From Billgrantia kenyensis (GTDB lineage Bacteria > Pseudomonadota > Gammaproteobacteria > Pseudomonadales > Halomonadaceae), in contig NZ_JACEFT010000010.1 in the NCBI RefSeq assembly GCF_013697085.1, positions 62,001 through 126,000 of the forward strand: DNA of 64,000 bases, written 5' to 3'. Below, piece by piece: positions 54,671 to 64,000 of this stretch. Position 1 is the stretch's first letter. Each line of letters begins with the position of its first letter. The notes below the pieces were generated by a model, which ran no database searches, was not told the DNA's origin, and worked only from the letters and a program-made list of their open reading frames with translations. The translations under genes were made by a program, and so were the position numbers.

Positions 54671-55756
54671 ATGTCCGGCAATACCTTTGGCAAGCTGTTC
54701 ACCGTCACTACCTTCGGCGAGAGCCACGGCCCGGCGCTAGGCGCGATCGTCGACGGCTGTCCGCCGGGGCTGCCACTCAGCGAAGAAGACCTGCAGCGCG
54801 ATCTGGACCGCCGTCGCCCCGGTACCTCGCGGCATACCACCCAGCGCCGCGAACCCGACCAGGTGCGCATTCTCTCCGGGGTGTTCGAGGGCGTGACCAC
54901 CGGCACCGCCATCGGCCTGCTGATCGAGAACACCGACCAGCGCTCCAAGGACTACGGCAACATCAAGGATCAGTTTCGTCCCGCCCACGCCGACTACACC
55001 TATCATCACAAGTACGGCATCCGCGACTATCGCGGCGGCGGTCGCTCCAGCGCCCGGGAAACCGCCATGCGCGTGGCTGCCGGCGCCATCGCCAAGCAGT
55101 ACCTGGCAAGCCAGGGCATCACGGTGCGCGGCTACATGAGCCAGCTCGGCCCGCTGGAGATTGCCTTCAAGCAGTGGGAGTCGGTGAACGCCAATCCCTT
55201 CTTCTGCCCCGATCCCGAGCGCGTACCCGAGCTCGAGGCCTTCATGGACCAGCTGCGCCGCGACCAGGATTCGGTCGGGGCGAAGATCACCGTGGTCGCC
55301 GAAGGGCTGCCCCCCGGACTGGGCGAGCCGGTCTTCGACCGCCTCGATGCCGAGCTGGCGCATGGGCTGATGAGCATCAATGCAGTGAAAGGGGTGGAGA
55401 TCGGTGACGGCTTCGCCGCGGTGGCTCAACGTGGCAGTGAACACCGCGACGAGATGACGCCGCAGGGCTTTCTCTCCAACCATGCCGGCGGCGTGCTCGG
55501 AGGGATTTCCTCGGGTCAGCCGCTGATCGCTCACCTGGCGCTCAAGCCCACTTCCAGCATCACCCTCCCCGGACGCAGCATCGACGTGCACGGTAACCCG
55601 GTCGAGGTGGTGACCAAGGGGCGTCACGACCCCTGCGTGGGCATCCGCGCCACGCCCATCGCCGAAGCGATGATGGCGCTGACGCTGATGGACCATCTGT
55701 TGCGACATCGGGCACAGAATACTGACGTAGCGGTGCAGACGCCTGTGCTGCGCTGA
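54671..55756 (+). CDS. aroC: Chorismate synthase
   Basis: Last step of the shikimate pathway, converting EPSP to chorismate with reduced FMN. It has [31 protein letters not shown] at the N-terminus, then [16 protein letters not shown] and GGISSGQPL segments. 361 aa matches E. coli. ATG 54671 is 31 bases after prmB, as in many gammaproteobacteria. Secure. Confidence 0.98.
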   Translation: MSGNTFGKLFTVTTFGESHGPALGAIVDGCPPGLPLSEEDLQRDLDRRRPGTSRHTTQRREPDQVRILSGVFEGVTTGTAIGLLIENTDQRSKDYGNIKDQFRPAHADYTYHHKYGIRDYRGGGRSSARETAMRVAAGAIAKQYLASQGITVRGYMSQLGPLEIAFKQWESVNANPFFCPDPERVPELEAFMDQLRRDQDSVGAKITVVAEGLPPGLGEPVFDRLDAELAHGLMSINAVKGVEIGDGFAAVAQRGSEHRDEMTPQGFLSNHAGGVLGGISSGQPLIAHLALKPTSSITLPGRSIDVHGNPVEVVTKGRHDPCVGIRATPIAEAMMALTLMDHLLRHRAQNTDVAVQTPVLR

Positions 55757-55826
55757 GTCTGGTGCAGCAAGGTTGAGCTTCGCGCTGGGTTGCTACACTA
55801 AGAGAACACTTGAGCAGGGTATTGCC

Positions 55827-56213
55827 ATGAAGATCAACGTCGAGTTCGACCTGACGCCCGAGGAGTTCCGTCGTTCACTGGGACTGCCGGACGTCGAAGC
55901 GTTCCAGCAGGAGTTGCTGAACCGGATTCAGAGGCAGATGGAGTCAGGGGTCGAAGGCTACGATCCCATGAGCCTGATGAAGCCATTCCTGCAGCAGGGC
56001 TTTTCCCAGGACATGAGCCAGGGGCTCTCCCAGGGGCTGGCCAGTTTCGGTACCTACCAGCAGATGATGCTCGACATGCTGCGCCAGGCGGGAAGCTCGA
56101 TGGGCAAGTCGAAACCGCCCGAGGAGGCCAGCGAAGCCGAAGCCCCCGCCAAGCCAAGTGGCAAGGCCAAGACGGCCAGTGCGCGGTCGCGCTCTCGACG
56201 CACGGAGCAGTAG
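55827..56213 (+). CDS. DUF6489-like protein of the PHA locus
   Basis: 128 aa beginning MKINVEFDLTPEEFRRSLGLPDVEAFQQELLNRIQRQME, with a Gln/Met-rich middle (QGFSQDMSQGLSQGL) and a Lys/Ala/Ser-rich tail resembling the histone-like tail of the neighbouring phasin. It recurs beside phasin genes in halomonads, so a role at the PHA granule surface is plausible. TTGAGC (55773)-15 bp-TACACT (55794) may be its promoter. Function unknown. Confidence 0.7.
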   Translation: MKINVEFDLTPEEFRRSLGLPDVEAFQQELLNRIQRQMESGVEGYDPMSLMKPFLQQGFSQDMSQGLSQGLASFGTYQQMMLDMLRQAGSSMGKSKPPEEASEAEAPAKPSGKAKTASARSRSRRTEQ

Positions 56214-56422
56214 CTGACAGGAGGACAGGCCGGCCTTGACTGAAGTGTAAGGGTATTGCAGCGGGCGCCATGGCAGGATACGCTTTGTGCGGTGCAGCAT
56301 TGGCGTCATGGCAAGCGGCAGCAGTTGCTCGCGCAGTGTTCACTGAAAGGCGCCGGGAAGGTTGCCAACAATGGTGCTGGCGCTGTTTCCCGCATGATTC
56401 AGGTCTACAGGAGGTCAACCCC

Positions 56423-56860
56423 ATGCAGGACAAGATGTTCGACGAATTCAACCAGCAGACGCGGCGTTTCTTCGAACCCATGCGCAAGCTCAACTCGCTG
56501 ATGCTCGGCAACATGGAGAAAATGACCGAGTACCAGCTGGAAGCGATGAAACGCTACAGCCAGATGGGTACCGAGCGCATGCGCAGCGCCTCGGAGATTC
56601 GAGATGCCGAGGACCTGCAGGCCTTCGGTGCCCAGCAGGCCGAGATGATGAACCAGCTCTCGCGCCAGATGATGGAAGACGCCCAGGCCCTTGGCGAAAT
56701 GAGCCAGCAGTTCCGCGCCGAACTGGAGCAGCTGTTCGGTGAAGTCAGCCAGGAACTGTCCGACCAGGCCAAGCAGCCCGAAGCCGCCTCCAAGGCAACG
56801 GCATCCAGCAAGTCCGAGGCTCCCGCCAAGGCAAGCAGTCAGGCATCACGCAAGAGCTGA
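56423..56860 (+). CDS. Phasin family protein (PHA granule-associated)
   Basis: 145 aa amphipathic helical protein (FFEPMRKLNSLMLGNMEKMTEYQLEAMKRYSQMGTERMRSA...), Met-rich, with a C-terminal Ala/Lys/Ser tail. This is the phasin pattern that coats polyhydroxyalkanoate granules. GGAGG precedes ATG 56423. It sits 186 bp upstream of the PHA synthase gene. Confidence 0.85.
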   Translation: MQDKMFDEFNQQTRRFFEPMRKLNSLMLGNMEKMTEYQLEAMKRYSQMGTERMRSASEIRDAEDLQAFGAQQAEMMNQLSRQMMEDAQALGEMSQQFRAELEQLFGEVSQELSDQAKQPEAASKATASSKSEAPAKASSQASRKS

Positions 56861-57046
56861 CAGCCGTCCGGCGCCGGAAACATCGGATGCAGCCGTCTCC
56901 AGAGGCCTGGCAAGGCCCGTGGAGGCGGCCCCGCTTCTGATGTTGGTGGGTTGTCGGCGGTGCCTTTCGTGCGATGGGCAACTGTGGTGCGGGGGCGGAC
57001 TGTAGTGCAGAGTCGATAAACAAGGGTCGAAAAACAGGAGTGGGCA

Positions 57047-58885
57047 ATGCAGTCAGGGGACACGGTTATTTCCCAGGCCGAACTGGATGAGTGGAACGGA
57101 CAGCTTCAGGAGTTGGGCCAGCATTACCAGGCCCTGTTGCACGAGTTGCTCGAGCGCATGGCGCCCGATGCGGCAGCGGACTCCATCCAGGCAGACATGC
57201 ACGAAGCTTTCCGCGCCGGTGCCGAGTCGCTGATGCGCAACCCGCAGCTGCTATGGCAGACACAGGCTCGCCTGGTACAGGACCAGTTTCAACTCTGGCA
57301 GCAGGGCCTGCAGGCCCTGGCCGGCAACCTGGGCGAGCCGCTGGTATCCCCGCCCAGAAACGACCGGCGCTTCAAGGACGAGGCCTGGCACCAGGAGCCC
57401 TTCTATCGCGCCATCATGCAGCAGTATCTGCTGTTCTCCGGCGCCGTCGAGGAGCTGGTCGAGCAGCTCGATGGCCTGCCTGAGCAGCAGAAGCGCAACC
57501 TGGCGTTCTACGCTCGCCAGCTGGTCAACGCCATGGCGCCGACCAACTTCGCCACCACCAATCCCGAGGTGATGCGCCGCACGCTGGAGACCAAGGGGCA
57601 GAACCTGGTCGAAGGGCTCGCACAGTTGCGCCGCGACCTGGCCAACTCCGCCGATGGCCTCAACGTGGCGATGACCGATCGTACCGCTTTCGAGATCGGC
57701 CACAATATTGCCGTTACTCCCGGCTATGTGGTCTACGAGAACGAGCTGATCCAGTTGATCCAGTACACGCCGACCACCGAAACGGTGTTCAAGACGCCGC
57801 TGCTGATCGTGCCGCCCTGGATCAACAAGTACTACATACTCGACCTGCGGCAGGACAACTCGCTGGTCAAGTGGCTGGTCGACCAGGGGCATACGGTGTT
57901 CCTGATCTCCTGGCGAAACCCCGGGCCCGAGCAGCGTGACCTGACCTGGGCCGACTACATGCAGATGGGGCCGATCGCTGCGATGGAGGCCATCGAGCAG
58001 GCCTGCGGCGAGAAGTCGGTCAATCTGCTCAGCTACTGTATTGGCGGCACGCTGGCGGCCTCCACCGTGGCGTTTCTCACCAGCACCCGGCGTGGGCGCA
58101 AGGTCAAGTCGGTCACCTACATGGCCACACTGCAGGACTTCCGTGACCCGGGCGAGCTTGGTGTGTTGCTCAGCGAGCCGATCCTCCAGGGGATAGAGGC
58201 ACGCATGCAGCAGGACGGCTACCTGGACGGCCGCTCCATGGCCTACACCTTCAACCTGCTGCGAGAGAACGACCTCTTCTGGTCTTTCTATATCAGCAAT
58301 TATTTGAAGGGCGAGAACCCCGCTCCCTTCGACCTGCTCTACTGGAATACCGACGGCACCAACCTGCCGGCCGGTACCCACGGCTGGTACCTGCGCCACA
58401 TGTACCTCGAGAACCGCCTGGTGGAGCCCGGCGGCATCGAGCTCGATGGGGTCAAGATCGATCTGCGCAAGATATCCACGCCGAGCTACTTCGTTTCCAC
58501 CCGCGACGATCATATCGCCAAGTGGAACAGCACCTACTACGGCGCGCTGCTGCCCAAAGGGCCGGCGACCTTCGTGCTGGGTGGCTCTGGCCACATCGCA
58601 GGCATCGTCAACCCGCCGCACAAGAACAAGTACGGCTACTGGACCAACGATGAGCTACCGGAGGATCATGAAGCCTGGCTTGACGGGGCCGAGGCCCACG
58701 AAGGCTCCTGGTGGCCCCACTGGCAGCGCTGGATGACGGAAGGTGGTTACGCCGATGCCAGCAAGATGGTGCCTGCGCGGCAGCCGGGTGAGGGTGAGCT
58801 GAAGCTGCTGGAAGAGGCGCCGGGGCGCTACGTGCGCATGACCATCCCCGAGGTGCTGGGCGAAGTGCCGGCCAAGTCCGACTGA
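57047..58885 (+). CDS. phaC: Poly(3-hydroxyalkanoate) synthase, class I
   Basis: Polymerises (R)-3-hydroxyacyl-CoA into storage polyester on the granule surface. The lipase-box-like nucleophile is Cys331 in LLSYCIGGT. The catalytic Asp lies in RDDHIAKW (about 487) and the His in GGSGHIAGI (about 515). At 612 aa and with no separate PhaE/PhaR gene adjacent, it fits class I. phaA and phaB are not in this window. A terminator follows. Confidence 0.95.
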   Translation: MQSGDTVISQAELDEWNGQLQELGQHYQALLHELLERMAPDAAADSIQADMHEAFRAGAESLMRNPQLLWQTQARLVQDQFQLWQQGLQALAGNLGEPLVSPPRNDRRFKDEAWHQEPFYRAIMQQYLLFSGAVEELVEQLDGLPEQQKRNLAFYARQLVNAMAPTNFATTNPEVMRRTLETKGQNLVEGLAQLRRDLANSADGLNVAMTDRTAFEIGHNIAVTPGYVVYENELIQLIQYTPTTETVFKTPLLIVPPWINKYYILDLRQDNSLVKWLVDQGHTVFLISWRNPGPEQRDLTWADYMQMGPIAAMEAIEQACGEKSVNLLSYCIGGTLAASTVAFLTSTRRGRKVKSVTYMATLQDFRDPGELGVLLSEPILQGIEARMQQDGYLDGRSMAYTFNLLRENDLFWSFYISNYLKGENPAPFDLLYWNTDGTNLPAGTHGWYLRHMYLENRLVEPGGIELDGVKIDLRKISTPSYFVSTRDDHIAKWNSTYYGALLPKGPATFVLGGSGHIAGIVNPPHKNKYGYWTNDELPEDHEAWLDGAEAHEGSWWPHWQRWMTEGGYADASKMVPARQPGEGELKLLEEAPGRYVRMTIPEVLGEVPAKSD

Positions 58886-58901
58886 ACCCATACCCATAGA
58901 G

Positions 58902-58935
58902 CACAGTGAGGCCCGCTGATGCGGGCCTCATTGTG
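58902..58935. terminator. Terminator between phaC and lnt (convergent)
   Basis: Stem TGAGGCCCGC (58907-58916)/GCGGGCCTCA (58921-58930) around TGAT, extended by CACAG with TTGTG. It lies between convergent genes and could act for both. Confidence 0.75.
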
Positions 58936-58968
58936 CTGGGAATTCCTGTAGCCGTGCTGCAAAGCCAT

Positions 58969-60465
58969 TCAGCTTTGCCGGGAGGCCATCGTGCCTTGCC
59001 GTCGGTACTGCGGGCGTCGCAGGCCGGGGAGTACGAGCAAGGCACTCAACAACCACACTGGCCAGCTTCCGGTGCGGGTAAAGGGCGTCAGACCCTGCAT
59101 GGGAACGGCCTCGGCGAGCAGGGCGACCGTCTCGAACTGCGGGGCACTGGCGACCAGGCGGCCATGCGGATCGATCACGGCGGTAACGCCGTTGCTGGTG
59201 GCGCGTACCACGTAGCGGCCGTTCTCCAGCGCCCGCAGGCGTGCCATTTGCAGGTGTTGAAGCGGACCGATGGATTCACCGAACCAGGTGTCGTTGGACA
59301 CCGTCAGCAGCATTTCCGCGTTGCGGGCCTGCTCCGCCACGGGGTCGGCATAGATGATCTCGTAACAGATGGCGTTGCCGATCATGGTGCCGGCGGCCCG
59401 CACCGGGGCCTGGCCCGAGGGCCCGGGGGTCATTGCCGGCATCGGTAGATCGAAGAAGGCAATGGTGCCGCGCAGCCAGCGCTCGAGTGGCAGGTACTCG
59501 CCGAACGGGACCAGGTGCGCCTTGCGATACTCGCCCTCGGCGTTGCCCAGCCCGATCACACTGTTGAAGTAGAGCCCGCGTTCGTCGCGTTGCAGAATGC
59601 CGGTCAGTATTGCGCTGCCGGGCTCCAGATGGGCCTGAGCGCGGGCCAGGATCGGCTCGGCCTCGTCCTCGAACATTGGCAATGCCGCCTCCGGCCAGAC
59701 GATCAGGTCGGCATCATCGGCGTACTCTCGCGTCATCTCCAGATAGGTATTGGCGGCGATGCGTCGGCCTTCCGGTGTCCATTTGATCAGTTGATCCAGG
59801 TTGCCCTGCAGCAGTGCGACCCGCAGGGGATCGCCGGCAGGCTCGGTCCACTGGCTGGGTAGCGCCAGCGGCACCAGCCACATGGCGGCGATGGGGGCGG
59901 CCGTCCACCAGCGGCGGCGCAGGAACTCTGCTCCCAGGGTGCCGGTTAGCGCCGTGATCAGCGACAGCAGGTAGACCCCGCCAATGGGTGCCCAGGGTGC
60001 CAGCGGAGAATCGACATGGGAGCTGCCCAGCAGCAGCCACGGGAAGCCGGTGAACAGCCAGGTACGCAGCCATTCGCCCAGAACCCAGGCACCGGCGAAG
60101 GTCAGAAAGGCCAGGCGCTGGCCGCACAGCAGGCGGTAGAGCCACAGGGTTGCGGCGATGAACAGCGCCATGGCGCAGACGAAAAGGGTGGTGAGAAACA
60201 CCGCCAGCGGCACCCCGGTGTAACCGTAGTCGTGAATCGAGACGTAGACCCAGGAGGCGCCGGAGCCGAACAGGCCGACGCCGTAGCACCAGCCCAGCAG
60301 GCCAGCCTGCAGCGGGCGCAGTGGCCGGATTGCCCAGTAGACGAGGCCGACGGCCAGTGGCCCCAACCACCAGAGCTCATAGGGAGAAGCGGTCAGGGTG
60401 GTCAATACGCCGGCGACAAGAGCGGCGAAATAGCCCAATGCCGGAGGCGGTCGAGAGTCAGGCAT
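58969..60465 (-). CDS. lnt: Apolipoprotein N-acyltransferase
   Basis: Adds the third acyl chain to the N-terminal Cys of lipoproteins, needed for the lipoproteins encoded elsewhere in this window. The N-terminal half has about seven membrane helices. The periplasmic nitrilase domain carries Glu in WPEAALP, Lys in EYRKAHLVPFGEY and Cys in GNAICYEIIY. ATG 60465 is preferred to a longer frame from 60498. Follows corC, as in E. coli. Confidence 0.95.
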   Translation of the reverse strand: MPDSRPPPALGYFAALVAGVLTTLTASPYELWWLGPLAVGLVYWAIRPLRPLQAGLLGWCYGVGLFGSGASWVYVSIHDYGYTGVPLAVFLTTLFVCAMALFIAATLWLYRLLCGQRLAFLTFAGAWVLGEWLRTWLFTGFPWLLLGSSHVDSPLAPWAPIGGVYLLSLITALTGTLGAEFLRRRWWTAAPIAAMWLVPLALPSQWTEPAGDPLRVALLQGNLDQLIKWTPEGRRIAANTYLEMTREYADDADLIVWPEAALPMFEDEAEPILARAQAHLEPGSAILTGILQRDERGLYFNSVIGLGNAEGEYRKAHLVPFGEYLPLERWLRGTIAFFDLPMPAMTPGPSGQAPVRAAGTMIGNAICYEIIYADPVAEQARNAEMLLTVSNDTWFGESIGPLQHLQMARLRALENGRYVVRATSNGVTAVIDPHGRLVASAPQFETVALLAEAVPMQGLTPFTRTGSWPVWLLSALLVLPGLRRPQYRRQGTMASRQS

Positions 60466-60494
60466 GCTGTGTCCGTACCAGGGCAGCCCTGGAA

Positions 60495-61370
60495 TCAATC
60501 CTGTGACAGTGCAGGCTCGTCCTGCTGGACGGCCTCGAGGAGTCTAATGCGGCGATTGTCGGCGTTGAGAACGGTGAAACGCCAGCCGCCCAGCTCGGTG
60601 TGTTCGCCGCGACCGGGGAGGTGGCCGAAGCGCTGCATCACCAGGCCCCCCACGGTGTCGAATTCGTCGTCGGAGAAACGCGTGCCGAAGCGCTCGTTGA
60701 AGTCCTCGATCGGCGTCAGCGCACGAATGGCGTAGCGGCCTTCTCCGAGGGCGCGAATGTCGTCTTCCTCCTCGGTGTCGTGCTCGTCCTCGATGTCGCC
60801 GACGATCTGTTCGAGGATATCTTCGATGGTGACGATGCCCGCGGTGCCGCCATATTCATCGACCACCACGGCCATATGGTTGTGGGTGTCGCGGAATTCC
60901 TTGAGCAGGCTGTTGAGGCGCTTTGATTCCGGAACGAACATGGCGGGGCGCAGCACGTCCTCGAGGCAAAAGCGCTCGCGCTCCGAAGCGGGGCGGTTGA
61001 GCAGTTTCAGCAGGTCCTTGACCAGCAGCAGGCCCTTCACCTCGTCAAGGTTCTCGCCGATCACGGGATAGCGGGAGTGGCCGGTTTCGTTGATCAGCGC
61101 GAGGTATTCCTCGGCGGGCTGGTCCACGGCGATGGCGGTGACCTGGGAACGAGGGATCAACACCTCCCGGACCTGCTGGTCGCTGATCTGCAGCGCGCCC
61201 TCCATGATCATCATGGCGTCCTGGTCGAGCTTGAGCCGTGTTGCCGCCTCGCGCAGGAACTCCATCAATTCCTCACGAGAGCTGGGACCTTCACTGTCTC
61301 CCGAGAGGGCGCCGAGCAGTTTGTCGAGCCAGGACCTGCTGCCCTGACCGGTCGTTCGGTCGTCACTCAT
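60495..61370 (-). CDS. corC: CorC/HlyC-family CBS-domain protein (magnesium/cobalt efflux associated)
   Basis: 291 aa. An N-terminal pair of CBS domains (about 65-190, PRSQVTAIAVDQPAEEYLALINETGHSRYPVIG) and a C-terminal CorC_HlyC transporter-associated domain (about 205-285) are present, with no membrane helices. Its position ybeY-corC-lnt is conserved in E. coli. The start overlaps the ybeY stop by eight bases. Confidence 0.93.
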   Translation of the reverse strand: MSDDRTTGQGSRSWLDKLLGALSGDSEGPSSREELMEFLREAATRLKLDQDAMMIMEGALQISDQQVREVLIPRSQVTAIAVDQPAEEYLALINETGHSRYPVIGENLDEVKGLLLVKDLLKLLNRPASERERFCLEDVLRPAMFVPESKRLNSLLKEFRDTHNHMAVVVDEYGGTAGIVTIEDILEQIVGDIEDEHDTEEEDDIRALGEGRYAIRALTPIEDFNERFGTRFSDDEFDTVGGLVMQRFGHLPGRGEHTELGGWRFTVLNADNRRIRLLEAVQQDEPALSQD

Positions 61371-61884
61371 CGTCGCGTCTCTTGTCCTTGCTTTCGACTT
61401 GTTGTCCGTCGTTTTCCGGGAGTGGCGAATAGGGATCGGCGATGGCGAAGTCCGCCAGGATCTCCCGCTCCAGCTGCTCCATCGCCTCCGCCTCCGTCTC
61501 CTCGAGATGATCGTGCCCGAGAAGGTGCAGCATACCGTGCACTACCAGATGGGCATAGTGGTCACCGAGCTGCTTTCCCTGTTCATGCGCTTCGTTTTCC
61601 ACCACCGGGTGGCACAGCACCAGGTCGCCAAGGAGGGGCAGGGTGATGCCGGGTGGGTTGTCGAAGGGGAAGGAGAGCACGTTGGTGGGCTTGTCGCGTC
61701 CACGGTAGTCGCGATTGAGCGCCTGGCTCTCCTCGGCATCGACGAAGCGAATGGTGACTTCGTGGCGTGCCTCCCGGGGAAACCGAGCCAGCACGGCGCC
61801 GATCCATGCCTCCAGGCTGGCCTGTTCGGGCATCCCTTTGCCCGAGGTAGCAAGCTGGCGGTCGACGATGGGCGCCTGGCGCAT
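61363..61884 (-). CDS. ybeY: Endoribonuclease YbeY
   Basis: Zinc single-strand RNase for 16S rRNA 3' end maturation and ribosome quality control. The metal motif H-G-x-L-H-L-x-G-H-D-H is seen as HGMLHLLGHDH (about 114-124). 173 aa with a Glu/Lys/Asp-rich tail. Overlaps the phoH-like gene by one base (TAATG). Confidence 0.96.
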   Translation of the reverse strand: MRQAPIVDRQLATSGKGMPEQASLEAWIGAVLARFPREARHEVTIRFVDAEESQALNRDYRGRDKPTNVLSFPFDNPPGITLPLLGDLVLCHPVVENEAHEQGKQLGDHYAHLVVHGMLHLLGHDHLEETEAEAMEQLEREILADFAIADPYSPLPENDGQQVESKDKRRDDE

Positions 61885-62957
61885 TATTCGGCGTCTTCCC
61901 TGCTGCGTCCGCGCTCCTGGCGCAGCGCTTCGCGCTCGCGCTCGCGGGCTTCGCGGCGGGCGCGCTCCTGCACCTCCTGCTCGGCCTCGAAGCTTTCGTA
62001 GGCCTCGATGATGCGCTGTACCAGTGGGTGGCGAACCACGTCCTTGGCGGCGAAGTGGGTGACGCCGATGCCGGGGGTCCCCTTGAGCACCTCGAGGACC
62101 TGAATCAGGCCCGAGCTCTGGCCACGGGGCAGATCGACCTGGGTCACGTCACCGGTGATCACCGCGGTGGAGCCGAAGCCGATGCGCGTGAGGAACATCT
62201 TCATCTGTTCGCGCGTGGTGTTCTGGCTCTCGTCGAGGATGATGAAGGCGTTGTTGAGAGTGCGTCCACGCATGTAGGCCAGCGGGGCGATCTCGATCAC
62301 CTGACGCTCGATCAGCTTGCCTACCTGCTCGAAGCCGAGCATCTCATAGAGAGCATCGTAGAGCGGGCGCAGGTAGGGATCGATCTTCTGTGCCAGGTCA
62401 CCGGGCAGAAAACCGAGCTTCTCGCCGGCCTCGACGGCAGGGCGTACCAGCAGGATGCGGCGTACCTCCTGCTGGTTGAGCGCCTCCACCGCCGCGGCCA
62501 CGGCCAGGTAGGTCTTGCCGGTACCGGCCGGGCCGATACCGAAGTTTATGTCGTGCTGGCGGATGCTCGAGACGTAGCTCTGCTGGTTTAGGCCGCGGGG
62601 CTTGACGAGCAGCTTGGGGGTGCGCAACAGGATCTCATCGTCGGCCAGGCCCTCCTCCTCGTCGAGGGCCTCGCGCCCCGATTCCTGCAGGAAGAGGTGC
62701 ACGGTATCCGGCGACAGATCGCTGGCCTCGGCTTCACGATAGAGATGCTCGAGAATGTTGGCCGCAGCCTTGACCCGATGACCGGGCCCGGCGAGCTGAA
62801 AGACGTTGCCGCGATTGCGCAGCGTGACGCCCAGGCGCTCCTCGACCAGCTTCAGGTGCTCGTCCCGCTGCCCGCAAAGATTGGCGAGTCGCTGTGGGTC
62901 ATTGGGCTCGAGGCTCAAGGTGATGATGCGATTGGCCTGTGCGGCGTGTTGACTCAA
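61884..62957 (-). CDS. ybeZ: PhoH-like ATPase (YbeZ)
   Basis: 357 aa P-loop ATPase with Walker A FGIGPAGTGKTYLA (about 137-150) and Walker B-like NAFIILDESQNTT. The N-terminal region (about 1-110) is KH-like. The C-terminal tail is Arg/Glu-rich. YbeZ works with YbeY in RNA metabolism. Upstream is miaB, 127 bp away. Confidence 0.94.
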   Translation of the reverse strand: MSQHAAQANRIITLSLEPNDPQRLANLCGQRDEHLKLVEERLGVTLRNRGNVFQLAGPGHRVKAAANILEHLYREAEASDLSPDTVHLFLQESGREALDEEEGLADDEILLRTPKLLVKPRGLNQQSYVSSIRQHDINFGIGPAGTGKTYLAVAAAVEALNQQEVRRILLVRPAVEAGEKLGFLPGDLAQKIDPYLRPLYDALYEMLGFEQVGKLIERQVIEIAPLAYMRGRTLNNAFIILDESQNTTREQMKMFLTRIGFGSTAVITGDVTQVDLPRGQSSGLIQVLEVLKGTPGIGVTHFAAKDVVRHPLVQRIIEAYESFEAEQEVQERARREAREREREALRQERGRSREDAE

Positions 62958-63084
62958 GGTGGCGAAATTCCTGCGTTGCGTGGTTTGGCACCCAGCTTAC
63001 TGCCCCACCTCTTGGCAGGGCAATCACTGCGGTAACGAGACTATCAGGACCGCTGTGTCGTGGGCGTTCCGGTGCTTGCTGACG

Positions 63085-64000
63085 TCAGTGTAGCGCCGGA
63101 GAGGCCAGTTCGCCGCGCAGCGAGTTGGGCAGTGCTTCGGTAATGGTCACGTCGACGAAGTAGCCGATCAGCTCGGTGGGGTTGGCAGCGCGGAAGTTGA
63201 CCACCCGGTTGTTCTCGGTACGCCCGGAGAGCTGGCCGGGGTCCTTGGGCGAGAAGCCGCTGACCAGGATACGTTGGGTGGTCCCCACCATGCGCCGAGA
63301 AATCTGCATCGCCTGCTGGTTGATACGCTCCTGCAGGATCGCCAGGCGCTGCTTCTTGACGCTTTCCGGGGTGTCGTCGTCGAGCGCCGCCGCCGGGGTG
63401 CCGGGGCGGGCCGAGTAGACGAAGCTGAAGGAGTGATCGAAGCCGATGCGATGGATCAAGTCCATGGTCGCCTCGAAGTCCTCGTCGCTCTCACCGGGGA
63501 AGCCGATGATGAAGTCCGACGAGAAGCTGATGTCCGGGCGCAGTGCGCGGATACGTTCCATCTTCTCGATGTACTCAGCCGCGGTGTGGCCGCGCTTCAT
63601 GGCGGCCAGGATGCGGTCGGAGCCGGACTGTACCGGCAGGTGCAGGTGGCTGACCAGCTCGGGGATCTCGCCGAAGGCCTCGATCAGGCTGGCGGAGAAC
63701 TCCACCGGATGAGAGGTGGTGAAGCGAATGCGATCGATCCCTTCCACCGCCGCCACGCAGGCGATCAGTTCGGCCAGGTCGATCTCGTCGCCAAGCCGGT
63801 TCTCGCCGCGATAGGCGTTGACGTTCTGGCCCAGCAGGTTGATCTCGCGAACGCCCTGGTCCGCCAGGTGGATCACCTCATCCATCACCGCCTCGAAGGG
63901 GCGCGAGACCTCCTCGCCGCGCGTGTAGGGCACCACGCAGAAGGTGCAGTACTTGGAGCACCCTTCCATCACCGAAACGAAGGCGGTGGCGCCATCGGAA
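63085..64000 (-). CDS. miaB: tRNA-2-methylthio-N6-dimethylallyladenosine synthase, 5' part missing at window edge
   Basis: Radical SAM methylthiotransferase that completes ms2i6A37 on tRNAs first modified by MiaA (6383-7324). The radical-SAM cluster C-SKY-C-TF-C lies near the right edge of the window, followed by the conserved core and a C-terminal TRAM domain (about the last 65 residues). The N-terminal UPF0004 domain is beyond the window. The frame remains open through position 64000. Confidence 0.95.
   Translation of the reverse strand, partial: SDGATAFVSVMEGCSKYCTFCVVPYTRGEEVSRPFEAVMDEVIHLADQGVREINLLGQNVNAYRGENRLGDEIDLAELIACVAAVEGIDRIRFTTSHPVEFSASLIEAFGEIPELVSHLHLPVQSGSDRILAAMKRGHTAAEYIEKMERIRALRPDISFSSDFIIGFPGESDEDFEATMDLIHRIGFDHSFSFVYSARPGTPAAALDDDTPESVKKQRLAILQERINQQAMQISRRMVGTTQRILVSGFSPKDPGQLSGRTENNRVVNFRAANPTELIGYFVDVTITEALPNSLRGELASPALH

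Overview
The window is a contiguous, gene-dense, GC-rich chromosomal segment from a gammaproteobacterium. Gene order and protein sequences fit the Oceanospirillales (Halomonas or a close relative). The conserved runs queG/nnr-tsaE-amidase-mutL-miaA-hfq-hflX-hflK-hflC-hisZ-purA, pntA-pntB and miaB-phoH-like-ybeY-corC-lnt support this, as do the polyhydroxyalkanoate genes. I see no rRNA, tRNA, insertion sequence, prophage, integrase or CRISPR array. This is inference from gene content; no database search was run.

Region 1 (1-14,090) is core housekeeping on the + strand: tRNA modification, cell-wall amidase, mismatch repair, Hfq, HflX/HflKC, HisZ and PurA, ending at a clear terminator. Region 2 (14,090-24,400) is the accessory highlight: a six-gene minus-strand operon in the order UDP-glucose 6-dehydrogenase, Alg8-like glycosyltransferase, Alg44-like PilZ/membrane-fusion protein, PL14-like lyase, AlgL/PL5-like lyase and a very large Sel1-repeat (AlgK-like) lipoprotein. 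It is built like the core of an alginate synthase, but the sugar-nucleotide gene is a UDP-glucose dehydrogenase and not a GDP-mannose dehydrogenase. No epimerase, acetylation gene or AlgE porin is present. I propose a c-di-GMP-controlled synthase for a polyglucuronic acid (glucuronan-like) exopolysaccharide. A candidate sigma-54 promoter with an upstream dyad lies in front of it.

Region 3 (24,400-31,140) holds an RLAN-type ATP-grasp ligase divergent from a GNAT acetyltransferase, then YajQ, a small heat-shock protein, a YbaN/DUF454 membrane protein and aminopeptidase N. Region 4 (31,200-40,600) has a minus-strand DUF1538 membrane protein/P-II-like/CBS set divergent from LemA plus an M48 peptidase. 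A perfect ANR/FNR-type box lies between them. An acidic lipoprotein, a cold-shock protein, a LysE-type exporter and a Slt transglycosylase follow.

Region 5 (40,600-53,600) holds two hotdog thioesterases, htpG with a sigma-32 promoter, the transhydrogenase pntAB, gpsA, sixA, a monooxygenase-fold protein, an auxin-efflux-type carrier translationally coupled to a 35-residue membrane peptide, two alpha/beta hydrolases, a patatin and an Smr protein. Region 6 (53,600-64,000) holds prmB, aroC, a PHA locus (DUF6489-like protein, phasin, PHA synthase) and the minus-strand lnt-corC-ybeY-phoH-like-miaB block, which runs off the window.
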